A stretch of DNA of 64,000 bases from the NCBI GenBank assembly GCA_023386815.1, contig JAEWIZ010000022.1:496001-560000 (forward strand), given 5' to 3'. This document shows, piece by piece, positions 25,920 through 35,806 of the stretch; position 1 is the first letter of the stretch; each line of letters opens with the position of its first letter. The stretch is from Bacillota bacterium. Its GTDB lineage: Bacteria; Bacillota; Clostridia; Lachnospirales; Lachnospiraceae. Both the position numbers and the translations under genes were made by a program. The notes below the pieces were generated by a model. It did no database searches, was not told where the DNA came from, and worked only from the letters and a program-made list of their open reading frames with translations.

Positions 25920-26549
25920 TTATGAAAAACTTACATATTTCTGAAGCGAACGACAAACAGCGGCTGTAATTACTGCAGCTAAAGCAGCCTCCGGCAAGCC
26001 ATTTGTAAAAACAATTGCTAGTATCGTTTTATACACCGCATCAACAGTAAGATTATATACATTACCATAAGCCCCTCGGAACAAGAAAAAAATGAGATGC
26101 ATAACGAAAATCGTATTTGTCATCGACCCTACGATACCACTGATGCCAAGAGAGATCAAAGGATTTTTACGTTTCATAATTTTATCAAGCAATTTATACG
26201 AATAGTAAGGAAAAATACCAACCAGAATACGTGGAAGAAATGTGACGATAAGCGCCGTCCAGCTGCCACTACCGATACCGGGAACCGCTATAGCCGGCGA
26301 AAAAACAAAGGATAGCAGTGTCGGGGTAAATGTATTATTATAAAGACTAGTAAGTCCGAATACGAATCCCAGACTTGCTCCAACTCCCGGACCAAGAACA
26401 ATTGATCCAATTATTACTGGCACATGGATGATTGTAGCCTTGATTAAGGGCAGCTGAATATAGCCAATCGGTGTAAAATTTAGAATCAAAATGATAGCAC
26501 CAAATAGCCCTGTCAAAATCATTTTTTTCGTCTTTTTCTGAATGTTCAT
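25920..26549 (-). CDS. ECF transporter S component (vitamin-type uptake)
   Basis: A 209-residue integral membrane protein with about six hydrophobic segments. The segment LPLIKATIIHVPVIIGSIVLGPGVGASLGFVFGL matches the S-component family that captures a vitamin or related micronutrient and docks with a shared EcfA/A'/T module. The energising genes are not in the window, as usual for group II ECF systems. It starts at ATG after GGGAGGAG. The substrate is not readable; the long leader upstream showed no recognisable riboswitch. Confidence 0.8.
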   Translation of the reverse strand: MNIQKKTKKMILTGLFGAIILILNFTPIGYIQLPLIKATIIHVPVIIGSIVLGPGVGASLGFVFGLTSLYNNTFTPTLLSFVFSPAIAVPGIGSGSWTALIVTFLPRILVGIFPYYSYKLLDKIMKRKNPLISLGISGIVGSMTNTIFVMHLIFFLFRGAYGNVYNLTVDAVYKTILAIVFTNGLPEAALAAVITAAVCRSLQKYVSFS

Positions 26550-26745
26550 CGGTAGTTCTCCTCCCTGAATTACTAAAGGCTACTATCTGTATTTTTATCC
26601 CTATAAGAAGTCTTACCTTATATCTTAAAATAAAACATTTTTTCTTAACTATCCTCCATTGCAACAGGATACAGTGGTTTTTTCTTTCTATTTTCATTAA
26701 ATACTTTCATCACAAATTGCTTATCCTTGACAGCCCTGCACAAAA

Positions 26746-27726
26746 TTATATACAATCTTCAAACATTGGTTCTATATACTCTCTTATAAGCTTTATTCTA
26801 TCCTTGGCACGTGGCATAGAAAGAGAAGCAATCGATACTACCATTTTCTTCGTAGGGTTGACATAAATCACATTTCCGCCATCTCCCATCGCTGCATAGA
26901 TATGCTCTTTCTGATCAATAATCCACCACAGATAGCCATAGGACAATTTTCCCCATCGACTATGTTCCTTTGTACTCTCATCGATCCACTCTGCTGGTAT
27001 TAGTTGTTTCCCCTTCCATGTGCCTCCCTCCAAGTATAGCTGGCCTATCTTTGCCATATCCCTAGGGTTCAGGGTAAGACCAAAGCCTGCTGCATTTACT
27101 CCTTGTGCGTCAGCAGCCCAACCACTAACATTTTTCTCTTGAAAAAAGGCAAGATGTTCTTCTTTATTGTGTAATACCACATTGTGCTCCACCAAAATTT
27201 CAAGTGGTGTGAATAGATTTTCTGTTGCAAAATCAAACACTGATTGTCCTGTTGCTTTTACAAGAATGCCAGATAATATATGGGTTCCTACAATGGCAGA
27301 ATACGTAAATTCTCCTATCTGCCCTTTCCCTCCTAATAAACACAGTGCAGTTTTTACCCAGTTATCGCTTGCAAAAAACTCTTCGTATGGTTCTGACTTA
27401 TATTGATACGGGGCTGTCATTGTGAGCATATGCTTAATAGTGACCCCCTGTATCGTATTTTCACCTCTACTAACGATGTACTCCGGAAAAAAATGAAGTA
27501 CTTTCTGGTCTATACTTTTGATATATCCACGCTCAATGGCTATACCAAACAAAGCGGAAATAATGCTTTTTGTTACCGAGGCTACATGAATGGTACTATC
27601 AGCAGTATATCCATTAAAGTATTTTTCATATCGTGTACTACCATTTTTTAATACAATAATGCCTGCCGTGTTGTTATAGCTACTGTTTATCATCATTTCT
27701 AACCACATCTTTTTCCTTTGATCCAT
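26746..27726 (-). CDS. Serine hydrolase, beta-lactamase/class C fold
   Basis: A 326-residue protein of the beta-lactamase-like serine hydrolase family (PF00144). The nucleophile motif is SVTK (Ser50, Lys53) and the second motif is Tyr-Ser-Ala in FTYSAIVGTH. There is no signal peptide, so a cytosolic esterase or amidase is more likely than a secreted penicillinase. It lies 55 bases downstream of UvrA2 with its own GGGAGG site, in an operon headed by an AraC/GyrI-type regulator, suggesting a role in inactivating a toxic compound. The substrate is unknown. Confidence 0.85.
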   Translation of the reverse strand: MDQRKKMWLEMMINSSYNNTAGIIVLKNGSTRYEKYFNGYTADSTIHVASVTKSIISALFGIAIERGYIKSIDQKVLHFFPEYIVSRGENTIQGVTIKHMLTMTAPYQYKSEPYEEFFASDNWVKTALCLLGGKGQIGEFTYSAIVGTHILSGILVKATGQSVFDFATENLFTPLEILVEHNVVLHNKEEHLAFFQEKNVSGWAADAQGVNAAGFGLTLNPRDMAKIGQLYLEGGTWKGKQLIPAEWIDESTKEHSRWGKLSYGYLWWIIDQKEHIYAAMGDGGNVIYVNPTKKMVVSIASLSMPRAKDRIKLIREYIEPMFEDCI

Positions 27727-27781
27727 GGATATCCTCCCTATCAGAGCCCTTCCTCATTATTCTTCCAAACTGTGTTTCCTT

Positions 27782-30070
27782 TCAGATAAGATACCTCCCT
27801 GTCTTGGATGCCGGATTTGTTCTCAGGGTCTTTGGTGTCCCTTTGGCAATGATCTCGCCACCCTCATCCCCGCCTTCCGGACCAAGTTCAATAATATAAT
27901 CACAGGTCTTTAATACCTCAACATTATGTTCAATGACTATCACCGAATTGCCACTGGCAACCAGTTGATCTAACAGCGTTATGAGCAGTGCTGTATCATA
28001 TAAACTAAGCCCGGTGGTTGGTTCATCTAATACATAGAGCAAATTTCCCTTACACTGCCGTCCCAACTCCCTGGCAAGCTTCACTCTCTGTGCCTCACCA
28101 CCACTCAAGGAAGATGTTGGCTGACCAAGTGTTAAGTAACCCATGCCCATCTGCGCTAGGATACTCAGCGGCTTCACAATGCTGCCTTCCTTTACAAAGA
28201 AGACCAAGGCTGTCTCAATACTCATCTCTAACACATCAGCAATTGACTTTCCCTTATATTTTACGGAAAGACTTTCCTCTTGAAAACGCTTGCCTTGACA
28301 CCTCTGACAAAGCTTATCTACAAAAAAGTCTGAGGTCAAAAAGATCCTATCATAACCACTGCCGCCACACTCCCTACAGGCTCCTTTTGAATGAAAGGAA
28401 AAATGTCCGGCACTCATGTTTTTCCTTTTTGCTTCCGGTAGTCTTGCAAATAACTCCCGAATTTTATCCCAGATTCCAATATAAGAAGCCGGTGTTGAGT
28501 TAGCAGTCCTACCAATTGGGTCCTGAGATATCTTAACAAAACCACTGATCCGTTCTGCTCCTGAAATACCGGTTGCATGTCCATATTTTCTGGCAGTGGT
28601 AAGACGTTTCAAAAGCGTCTCTATTATCAAAGAACTCTTACCACTGCCAGAAAGTCCAGTAATCCCAATCAGGGCATGTAGCGGGAATTCTACTGTTAAG
28701 TCCTTTAAATAATGGGTATTAGCATGTTCCAGGATAAGACAGTCAACTTTATCAAAGGTATTTATTTTAGCGGTGCGCTTACGTATCATACCTTTATCGG
28801 AAAGATAGTGACTAAGCAAAGTGTCCGCTTTCTTGTAATCTTCATAATTACCCTGATAGACCACGGTTCCACCTTCTGCTCCTGCCCTGGGGCCGATCTC
28901 GATAATATGGTCAGCCTGACGGATCATCTCTTTATCATGTTCCACCACGATCACGGTATTGCCAAGGTCTCTTAATTCCTTCGCCGCTTTGATCATACTC
29001 TGCTTCTCCGATGGATGTAATCCTGCCATCGGTTCGTCAAAGACATAGATCAGGGAATCCAGTCTGGACTCCAGATGTAAATGCAGAAAAATGCGCTGTA
29101 CCTCGCCACCGCTTAAGGATGCCATCTCTCGATAAAGAGTCAGATGTCCTAATCGAAATTGAATCAGATGCCTTAACTTCTCCTTCACCTTCTTTAGCAC
29201 GTTCTTGCCAAACTGAGATAGTTCTTTCTCCGGTATCTCATTTAGAAATCGTAAAAGACCAGAAAGAGTCATCTGCCCAAGCTCCCCAATCTGTTTTCCA
29301 CCGAGGAATACCTCTCTTGCATCTAGGCCAAGCCGATCTCCCTGACAAGTGGGACAGGTTGCCTTAGCATAGACCTCCTCCACATCCTCGTCCTTTTCAT
29401 AAGCATTTCTTAGTATCCGTTCCAGACAGTAGCTTTGTTTGCCATTCTCATAGGTTCCATAAACCACTTCGCCCTGAATAGTCTCTGGGAGTTCCCAGAA
29501 TGGGGTATTAAAATAAATACCATATTTCTTCTTAAGAAGCTGCAGGAACCCAGCTGTTACCTGCAGACTCTCAAAAACCTCTAATAATGTTGTTGCTTTA
29601 TCTGAAATTAGTTGCTCTAGATTGATATTATAATAAGAACCTCTGCCCTGGCAGCTAAGACACATGCCCTCGGCTGTAGTATAGAGAAAGAAGCTTGGCG
29701 ACAGATGCTCCCTCGGCTCACCCAAGGCTTTAGCGTCGCTGGCATAAACAAGGGCTAACTGATTAAGAATCCCAGTCTTTGTACCAACAGTAGAACGAGG
29801 ATTACTCTGCCTGATTGTATTCTGGCGTATCGCCACCGATGGCCCGATGCCTTCTATCGAATCGAACCGATCCTCCTTATCCAGTCCGGCTAAAAGGCCA
29901 ATGGAACTTAGATACTGGTTCTTACCTTCTTCAAACAGAATATCAAATGCAAGGCTGGATTTACCAGAACCGCTAATACCGGTAATGATCACCAGTTGAC
30001 GTTTCGGAATTGTCAGATTAATATTTTTCAAATTATGAATTCGTGCTCCTTGAATCTTAATTTCGTCCAT
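27782..30070 (-). CDS. UvrA2-type ABC ATPase (excinuclease subunit A paralogue)
   Basis: A 762-residue UvrA paralogue, shorter than UvrA (about 940) because the insertion that contacts UvrB is lacking. Two ATPase halves are complete: Walker A GISGSGKSS and GLSGSGKSS, signatures SLSGGEVQR and SLSGGEAQR, Walker B VFDEPMAGLHP and VLDEPTTGL. Zinc-finger Cys pairs are retained (CLSCQGRG, CPTCQGD, CRECGGSG, CQRCQG). Class II UvrA proteins often protect against DNA-damaging antibiotics. It is preceded by GAGGTG and lies 30 bases after the AraC/GyrI gene, so drug-induced expression is plausible. Confidence 0.9.
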   Translation of the reverse strand: MDEIKIQGARIHNLKNINLTIPKRQLVIITGISGSGKSSLAFDILFEEGKNQYLSSIGLLAGLDKEDRFDSIEGIGPSVAIRQNTIRQSNPRSTVGTKTGILNQLALVYASDAKALGEPREHLSPSFFLYTTAEGMCLSCQGRGSYYNINLEQLISDKATTLLEVFESLQVTAGFLQLLKKKYGIYFNTPFWELPETIQGEVVYGTYENGKQSYCLERILRNAYEKDEDVEEVYAKATCPTCQGDRLGLDAREVFLGGKQIGELGQMTLSGLLRFLNEIPEKELSQFGKNVLKKVKEKLRHLIQFRLGHLTLYREMASLSGGEVQRIFLHLHLESRLDSLIYVFDEPMAGLHPSEKQSMIKAAKELRDLGNTVIVVEHDKEMIRQADHIIEIGPRAGAEGGTVVYQGNYEDYKKADTLLSHYLSDKGMIRKRTAKINTFDKVDCLILEHANTHYLKDLTVEFPLHALIGITGLSGSGKSSLIIETLLKRLTTARKYGHATGISGAERISGFVKISQDPIGRTANSTPASYIGIWDKIRELFARLPEAKRKNMSAGHFSFHSKGACRECGGSGYDRIFLTSDFFVDKLCQRCQGKRFQEESLSVKYKGKSIADVLEMSIETALVFFVKEGSIVKPLSILAQMGMGYLTLGQPTSSLSGGEAQRVKLARELGRQCKGNLLYVLDEPTTGLSLYDTALLITLLDQLVASGNSVIVIEHNVEVLKTCDYIIELGPEGGDEGGEIIAKGTPKTLRTNPASKTGRYLI

Positions 30071-30100
30071 ATATTCACCTCTGTAATAATTTACAGCAGG

Positions 30101-31030
30101 TTAGAAAAGAATGGGCTCAATGGGAACATAAATATCTACTTCATGGAAATGGTTCTCATCGGCATACGGATCGTTGCAATACACCTCAAATGGATAGGAG
30201 TTTCTTGGAACATAACCACTGCCCAAAATCCACTCCCGATACATATGGTCCCAGGCATCTGAGTACTGTTCTTGCAATATCCGAAAATGTCCGATGGCAT
30301 ACAGACCGCCTTCCAATTTCATGCTTCCAAGGATTCCGTCTTCCTTAATCAGAATTTCCTCTGGTACCGTTATACAGATACTGGTACGAAACTGACTCTC
30401 CTCTGTGAATTCAGGATTGTCATGATACATGGCTAGCACCCAGTTCTGATCCTCTACAAGAAAATTCTGCTTCTTTGCATATGTTAGTAATGTCTGAAGC
30501 AGATTGGGATACTCCTTTGCTAAGGTCATATAAGTACCTGTATGTCTCACATAAGCAAGCTGCTTCTCCTTAAGGTTTGTAATGGTAATCTGTCCCGTAA
30601 CCGGAGGCGTATTACCTGACCATTCTTTTTTTGCTGTATTCTTATTGTACTCAGACAATAAAAAAGAATCTTTGCAATTCTTGCTATATTCCTTCCGATA
30701 CTCTCTAGGACTGACACCATAGTAATTCTTAAATGCCCGGGAAAATACTGCCGAATCCGAAAACCCTAGCTCATAGGCAATATTCGTCATATTTTTATCA
30801 GCCCGGTGTGCCAGCAAAAACAATGCATTCTCTATTCGAATCCGGTTCACGTAATGGGCTAAGGGCTCATTTAATATGCCTTGAAAGATCCTGCTGAAAT
30901 GATATTTGGAAAACCCTGCTGCACCCGATAGTTCTTCGATTGATAGGGATTGCCCCAAATGATTCTCGATGTAGTCCTGTACTTTATGAATTCTACGTAT
31001 GTACTCTTCCTGACACTTCTGATCCGACAT
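30101..31030 (-). CDS. AraC-family regulator with GyrI-like ligand-binding domain
   Basis: A 309-residue regulator. The AraC double HTH is N-terminal (about 8-110; LSIEELSGAAGFSKYHFSRIF and ITNIAYELGFSDSAVFSRAF-like), followed by a GyrI-like/SOUL-type effector domain (about 150-309), the layout of Rob/SbmC-type drug sensors that bind varied hydrophobic compounds. ATG follows AGGAGGGAG. It heads an operon with UvrA2 and the serine hydrolase, most likely activating it in response to a compound. Confidence 0.88.
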   Translation of the reverse strand: MSDQKCQEEYIRRIHKVQDYIENHLGQSLSIEELSGAAGFSKYHFSRIFQGILNEPLAHYVNRIRIENALFLLAHRADKNMTNIAYELGFSDSAVFSRAFKNYYGVSPREYRKEYSKNCKDSFLLSEYNKNTAKKEWSGNTPPVTGQITITNLKEKQLAYVRHTGTYMTLAKEYPNLLQTLLTYAKKQNFLVEDQNWVLAMYHDNPEFTEESQFRTSICITVPEEILIKEDGILGSMKLEGGLYAIGHFRILQEQYSDAWDHMYREWILGSGYVPRNSYPFEVYCNDPYADENHFHEVDIYVPIEPILF

Positions 31031-31245
31031 TTGTCTCCCTCCTATTTCTGTTCATTCCAGTATATCAGAAATGTTTATTCTTTACGAATTAATCTTCACT
31101 GACCATAGAATGATGAGTATTCTATCCTGAAAAAGTCTAAATATTAATTCTCAAATAAATCCGTTAAAATTCTCACCTGCAGGAATTTTTTACCCTTAAA
31201 AACATAAGTATATAATTATAAATAAGGGAAGTTGAGCATGGTTAT

Positions 31246-32124
31246 ATGAAGAGTCTAAGCAAAATATATAATTATTTATTAATATGTTTAATCAGCTTTT
31301 GTTTGTTAATCTCCTCGTTATTAAATAATATTGATAACAATAAAGAAGCTTCGGTGTCTAAAGTTGATAAACTCTATCTACCCATTATTATGTATCATCA
31401 TGTGAAAGAAAAAGGCGTAGGCAAAGACACTATAACTCCAGATGAATTTGAGAAAGATCTAAAATATCTGAGTGAAAATCATTATACCACTATTACAATG
31501 CAGGATTTGTTAGATTTTGTTAACAACAATACCTTACTTCCGGAAAAGCCAATTATTTTGACTTTTGATGACGGATATCTCAGTACCTATAGAAATGTTT
31601 TCCCATTACTTAAAAAGTATAATATGAAAATTGTCTTATCTATTGTTGGAAAAAGCACTGATGCTTTTTCAATAGTAAAGGATGAAAATATAGAATATTC
31701 TCATATGTCCTGGGATAACTTAAACGAGATGCTTAGTTCAGGATTGGTGGAGTTGCAAAATCATACATATAACTTACATTCTTACAATTCAATAAGAGTG
31801 GGCTGCAATCAAAAAAATGGGGAATGTTTTAATGACTACGAGACTAAATTACGTGAAGATTTGGAAATTTTGCAAAATAAAATCAAAGACAATACAGGTG
31901 TGGTTCCAACTACATTAGCATACCCTTATGGGGCATATAACGACAATACCATAAAAGTAATGAAGGAGGTTGGTCTGGAAGCCGGATTAACCTGTAGATA
32001 TGGGGTTAATGTTGTTTCTAGGGATATGAATTTATTTGAATTAAGAAGGATATGCCGGGCTCACGGCGATCCGGTGCAAAAGCTCCTGGAGAAAATCGCA
32101 AAACAGTTAAATATCGGAACATAA
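31246..32124 (+). CDS. Polysaccharide deacetylase, membrane anchored
   Basis: A 292-residue NodB-domain protein (CE4). It has an N-terminal signal anchor (about 8-25), then a linker. Metal/catalytic motifs are visible: LTFDDGYLSTYRN (TFDD, the catalytic Asp and metal Asp), LVELQNHTYNLHS (HxxxxH-like metal ligands) and LAYPYGAYND. It begins LYLPIIMYHHVK, the form seen in PgaB/IcaB-like and peptidoglycan deacetylases. It would remove acetyl groups from cell-surface glycans outside the membrane. The ribosome site is weak, and an ATG eight bases earlier terminates at once. Confidence 0.87.
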   Translation: MKSLSKIYNYLLICLISFCLLISSLLNNIDNNKEASVSKVDKLYLPIIMYHHVKEKGVGKDTITPDEFEKDLKYLSENHYTTITMQDLLDFVNNNTLLPEKPIILTFDDGYLSTYRNVFPLLKKYNMKIVLSIVGKSTDAFSIVKDENIEYSHMSWDNLNEMLSSGLVELQNHTYNLHSYNSIRVGCNQKNGECFNDYETKLREDLEILQNKIKDNTGVVPTTLAYPYGAYNDNTIKVMKEVGLEAGLTCRYGVNVVSRDMNLFELRRICRAHGDPVQKLLEKIAKQLNIGT

Positions 32125-32171
32125 AAAACAATCTCATTTAATGCAACCATGATAAATGCAGATTTTCTATA

Positions 32172-32228
32172 AAGTCTTTTTATGATTGGAATTATTATAA
32201 AGCACTTTTTCCAATTATAAAAAGACTT
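32172..32228. terminator. 20-bp hairpin between convergent genes
   Basis: The arms 32172-32191 and 32209-32228 pair over 20 bases with one G-T wobble (AAGTCTTTTTATGATTGGAA with its partner). There is no long T tract outside the stem, but the AT-rich arms may serve both convergent genes. Confidence 0.6.
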
Positions 32229-32261
32229 ATATAAATCTATCCTTTAAAAGCTACCTAAATA

Positions 32262-33113
32262 TCATATTGGCAAACGATAATATGGTACTCTTTTTACTTC
32301 CTCAAAACCCAACTTATGTGCAAGCTTTCTGGATCCTATATTACCAGAATTACAGGACCAGACTGGTTCATAACCATGCTCCATACAATAATCAATTAAT
32401 TTCGAACACACGTAAGGAGCAAAGCCCCTACCGTGATATTTACTGTGCGTTTCAATTCCTATTTCCAGTTTATCTTCAATTAAATAGGATGAAAAGGCAG
32501 TTGATGCAGGAAAATCATTCTCTAACAATAAGGTATAACCAATACCATGATTCATGAATTCTCTAGAATCTTTCCAGAAGTATTTCGGTATGACGCTCCC
32601 CTCTAATTGATTAAAAATACCTTCCGATGTTGTAACAATTCTGCAGTTTTTATTTACAAGACTCTTTTTAAATTCTAGAAATTTATCCTTATGAAAAGCA
32701 AAATTAATTCTTTGATATTCTAATACCTTTTTTTCTTCTTCCGGTAAATATGATTGATCATATGGCTCATTGAGTTTCTTTTTTATTAGTTTATCTCCTA
32801 ACATAGCGTCTATTTTTGAATATAGTGACGGTGGGTAAACTTGCAGCCATTCGAACTTAATTCTTTCATTATTCAAATTAAGCATATGAGTTTTCAATAG
32901 TACATAAAACTCTTCTTTGCTTGTTACTCCATAAAGGAAAGCCATTCCATATGAATGCTGAATATAAAAGGATTTAGGGGTTGCTAGATCATCAACATAA
33001 ACTTCCCCTCCTACCTTTCCTTCCAAAACAGACAAAGCAAACAGGGTATTCATATCTGTATTTTGAATGAGTGGGATTACTCTTAGATAGTTCTCAATAT
33101 CTAGTTTTATCAT
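32262..33113 (-). CDS. GNAT family N-acetyltransferase (GNAT_acetyltran type)
   Basis: A 283-residue two-domain acetyltransferase. The C-terminal GNAT core shows the acetyl-CoA loop HSKYHGRGFAPYVCSKLIDYC (the R/Q-x-x-G-x-G/A region, here YHGRGFA) and ends SCNSGNIGSRKLAHKLGFEEV. The N-terminal half matches the larger family that includes zwittermicin-resistance-like enzymes. The acceptor is unknown. ATG follows AGGAAAGG. It is divergent from the MocR regulator, which may control it. Confidence 0.82.
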   Translation of the reverse strand: MIKLDIENYLRVIPLIQNTDMNTLFALSVLEGKVGGEVYVDDLATPKSFYIQHSYGMAFLYGVTSKEEFYVLLKTHMLNLNNERIKFEWLQVYPPSLYSKIDAMLGDKLIKKKLNEPYDQSYLPEEEKKVLEYQRINFAFHKDKFLEFKKSLVNKNCRIVTTSEGIFNQLEGSVIPKYFWKDSREFMNHGIGYTLLLENDFPASTAFSSYLIEDKLEIGIETHSKYHGRGFAPYVCSKLIDYCMEHGYEPVWSCNSGNIGSRKLAHKLGFEEVKRVPYYRLPI

Positions 33114-33288
33114 TTACTGTCATCCTTTCCTGGATCTCACCTGTAATCAAGTTGATCGTATTAATTTATAATTGCATCTTCCAAAATATACTATTTCAGT
33201 ATATAATACAGACATTAGTAGTTCAAATGCTACAAATCAATTCTGTACTACTACAGTTTCTATCAATCCATATCTGGGAGGTCTTAGG

Positions 33289-34617
33289 GTGTATAAAATA
33301 GAACTAGTAAAAGAATATATTCTAAATGAGATTGAACAAGGGAACATAAAAAAAGGACAAAGACTTCCAGGATGCAGAGAAATTGCAATCAAACTTTCTG
33401 TGAACAAGATTACTGTGAATAAAGCCTATCAGTCTTTGGAGGATCTGCATATCCTTTATTGCGTACCAAGAGGAGGCTACTATGTGGTTGGAACTGATGC
33501 TAAGGAAGTTGCCATGTCAAAGACGATTGATTTTAAAACCGTAAAACCCGACCCTACTCTGATCCCTTATCAAGCTTTTACTCATGCAATGAACCGAGCG
33601 ATCGAAGAGCATAAAAAAACGCTATTTAACTATGATACACCGCTAGGTTTAAAAGAGTTAAGAGAGACTTTAAAAGAAAGATTTGAGCAAAGTGGTGTGT
33701 ATACTACAGCTTCCCAGATCTTAATCACTCATGGAGCACAACAAGGGATTTACCTGGCTCTGAAAGCCCTATTTCCCACTGCATCAGAAGGTAAGCTTTT
33801 AGTGGAAATACCGACTTATAATCTGGTTCTGGATATGGCTGATAGTCTTAACATCAATTATATTGGAATTCGTAGATATGAACAGGGGATTCATCTGGAT
33901 GAATTGGAACTCATTTTTAAAGAGGAAGGTATCAAGGCCTTCTATATCATCCCAATGTATCATAATCCAACTGGTTATTCCTTAACAGAGAATGATAAAA
34001 AGAAGCTTGTTCAACTTTGCTCTCGTTATCAAGTAGTATTAATTGAGGATGACTATCTGGCTGATTTAGCTGTAGATCGACGAACACTGCCACTACACTA
34101 CTACGATACCAATGATCTTACGATTTATCTTCGCAGTTTTTCTAAAACATTCATGCCAGGAATTCGGTTAGGAGCAATGGTTTTCCCCGGTACCCTTTGT
34201 GATACCATTATAAAATATAAATATATGCTGGATATAAGTACCTCAAGCATTACGCAAGGGGCACTTGATTTCTTTCTAAAATCAGGTATGTATGACCAGC
34301 ATATTAAAAAGGTAAATGCTTGTTATAAACGTAAGTTATTAAAATGCAAGGCAATTTTAACCCACACGAGTCCGACTGGCTTATCCTTTCACGTCCCAAA
34401 TCAAGGTCTTTTTCTATGGTTAACACTGCCTTCTAGTGTCTCAGTTAATGTAATTATAGAAAAATTAGCCCAAAAGAATATTCTTATTTCCTCATCTTCA
34501 CAATTTTATTCGACAAATAGTATCGAGCAAAACCTTAGACTTTGCATATCCGGTATACCAGAGGAAGATATCTCTGCCTTATCTATTATTGTAGAAGCCA
34601 TAAAAGATGAAATGTAA
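33289..34617 (+). CDS. MocR-type regulator (GntR HTH fused to PLP aminotransferase fold)
   Basis: A 442-residue protein when started at GTG, six bases after GGGAGGT; the upstream extension to 33172 has no family similarity. Residues 1-70 form a GntR winged helix (ELVKEYILNEIEQGNIKKGQRLPG), and the rest is an aminotransferase class I fold with the PLP lysine in RSFSKTFMPGIRLG. MocR proteins respond to PLP or its amino acid adducts and usually activate a divergent metabolic gene. The divergent GNAT gene is the obvious candidate target; no other target is seen. Confidence 0.88.
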   Translation: MYKIELVKEYILNEIEQGNIKKGQRLPGCREIAIKLSVNKITVNKAYQSLEDLHILYCVPRGGYYVVGTDAKEVAMSKTIDFKTVKPDPTLIPYQAFTHAMNRAIEEHKKTLFNYDTPLGLKELRETLKERFEQSGVYTTASQILITHGAQQGIYLALKALFPTASEGKLLVEIPTYNLVLDMADSLNINYIGIRRYEQGIHLDELELIFKEEGIKAFYIIPMYHNPTGYSLTENDKKKLVQLCSRYQVVLIEDDYLADLAVDRRTLPLHYYDTNDLTIYLRSFSKTFMPGIRLGAMVFPGTLCDTIIKYKYMLDISTSSITQGALDFFLKSGMYDQHIKKVNACYKRKLLKCKAILTHTSPTGLSFHVPNQGLFLWLTLPSSVSVNVIIEKLAQKNILISSSSQFYSTNSIEQNLRLCISGIPEEDISALSIIVEAIKDEM

Positions 34618-34680
34618 ACCTTACCTTTTATGGCTACTTCGTTGTTCCACTACTTTCCCTAGATGATTCCTTAGCTGGCT

Positions 34681-35787
34681 TTAGACAAGCCTTACAACTC
34701 CATGTTCAGAGCTTTGTAAATCCAAGGGCATAATACCAGCCTGCTCCCATTCCTGTTTCAAGGCTTCCATTTCTTCGCTATGCGCTAAAAAGGCAATGCC
34801 GCAATCTCCACCGCCAGCACCGGAAAATTTACTTTTACCATATTGATCAGCAATGTGGCATAGACTCCTAATTTCCTTTGTCTCTAGCTGCACTCCGGTT
34901 ATATCACTAAGGTATTGTAACGCCCTTCTATTCCTTTGGATTGCACGAAAGATTCCTGCTTCCTGCCCTAATTCACAGGATCTGATAAATTCCTCTACGG
35001 CAGCTTTACTTTCTTCTAGAAATACTTCATATTGCTTTGGTCGCTGCCTTTGAAAAGCTTCTATTTGATCAACGAGGGGAGAAGTCTTAGCCATTTGCTT
35101 CGTCCAGCCCGCCATGAACCTGATTTTTTCAGGCAGTACTACTTTTTCAATGCATAGGTTCGGCCACGGTATATGAATCAGACTGCTGATACTTGCATTT
35201 TGATCGTACAGTTTGTGATTAAGCCATGCCACATCATATCGATAATAACAGAGCCATCCCCCGTATACAGAAGCTGCAATATCGGCTCCTGAACCATTTC
35301 CTTGGGATTTCAAATGAGCAATACAGGATAACTTATAGAGCTTTAGCTGCTCATGTTCCAAATTTTTACCCTGAAAAGCTAAGATGGCACTAATCGCCCC
35401 AACTACAATCGCAGCACTGGAGCCTAGTCCATACTTCTTGCCGGTTAAGAGATCGTTTAGTCCATTTTCTATTTGAAGATGAAATGGAACTACCATAACG
35501 GTCGTTTCCTTTAAAAATTGGCAAGCTACTCTTATTGCTTCCTTGATAAAAGAATACTCTTCCCCTTCCAGACCAACGACAGCTCCATTATGATCAAAGC
35601 TCCAGGTAACTTCCGGAAGCTCTAAGGCATGGTAGGAAAGTTTAAAAATACTGCTTTGATTTATTTTTATATTAATTGATCGGCTAACTGCAGTAACTAT
35701 GGCTGGATAACCGGTTGATAATACCGCATACTCACCGGCAATCATTAGTTTTCCCGGTACCTTAACGCTTAGGCTTTCGTTACTCAT
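34681..35787 (-). CDS. mvaK2: Phosphomevalonate kinase
   Basis: A 368-residue GHMP kinase that phosphorylates 5-phosphomevalonate to 5-diphosphomevalonate. The N-terminus KVPGKLMIAGEYAVLSTGYPAI and the ATP loop KYGLGSSAAIVVGAI identify the Gram-positive type phosphomevalonate kinase; GAGGGDCGIAF near the C-terminus is the third GHMP motif. It is the last gene of the operon, 19 bases after the TctA-type permease, with GGAAGGGAAG upstream. With the kinase and decarboxylase upstream it completes the conversion of mevalonate to isopentenyl diphosphate. Confidence 0.92.
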   Translation of the reverse strand: MSNESLSVKVPGKLMIAGEYAVLSTGYPAIVTAVSRSINIKINQSSIFKLSYHALELPEVTWSFDHNGAVVGLEGEEYSFIKEAIRVACQFLKETTVMVVPFHLQIENGLNDLLTGKKYGLGSSAAIVVGAISAILAFQGKNLEHEQLKLYKLSCIAHLKSQGNGSGADIAASVYGGWLCYYRYDVAWLNHKLYDQNASISSLIHIPWPNLCIEKVVLPEKIRFMAGWTKQMAKTSPLVDQIEAFQRQRPKQYEVFLEESKAAVEEFIRSCELGQEAGIFRAIQRNRRALQYLSDITGVQLETKEIRSLCHIADQYGKSKFSGAGGGDCGIAFLAHSEEMEALKQEWEQAGIMPLDLQSSEHGVVRLV

Positions 35788-35806
35788 TCAACTTCCCTTC
35801 CATATC

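Noticed and set aside
26645..26710. Possible 21-residue leader peptide (MKVFNENRKKKPLYPVAMEDS minus last residue context) upstream of the ECF gene
   Set aside because: It has a start and stop but only a distant AAGGAT site and no terminator or antiterminator fold around it; not enough to call a gene.
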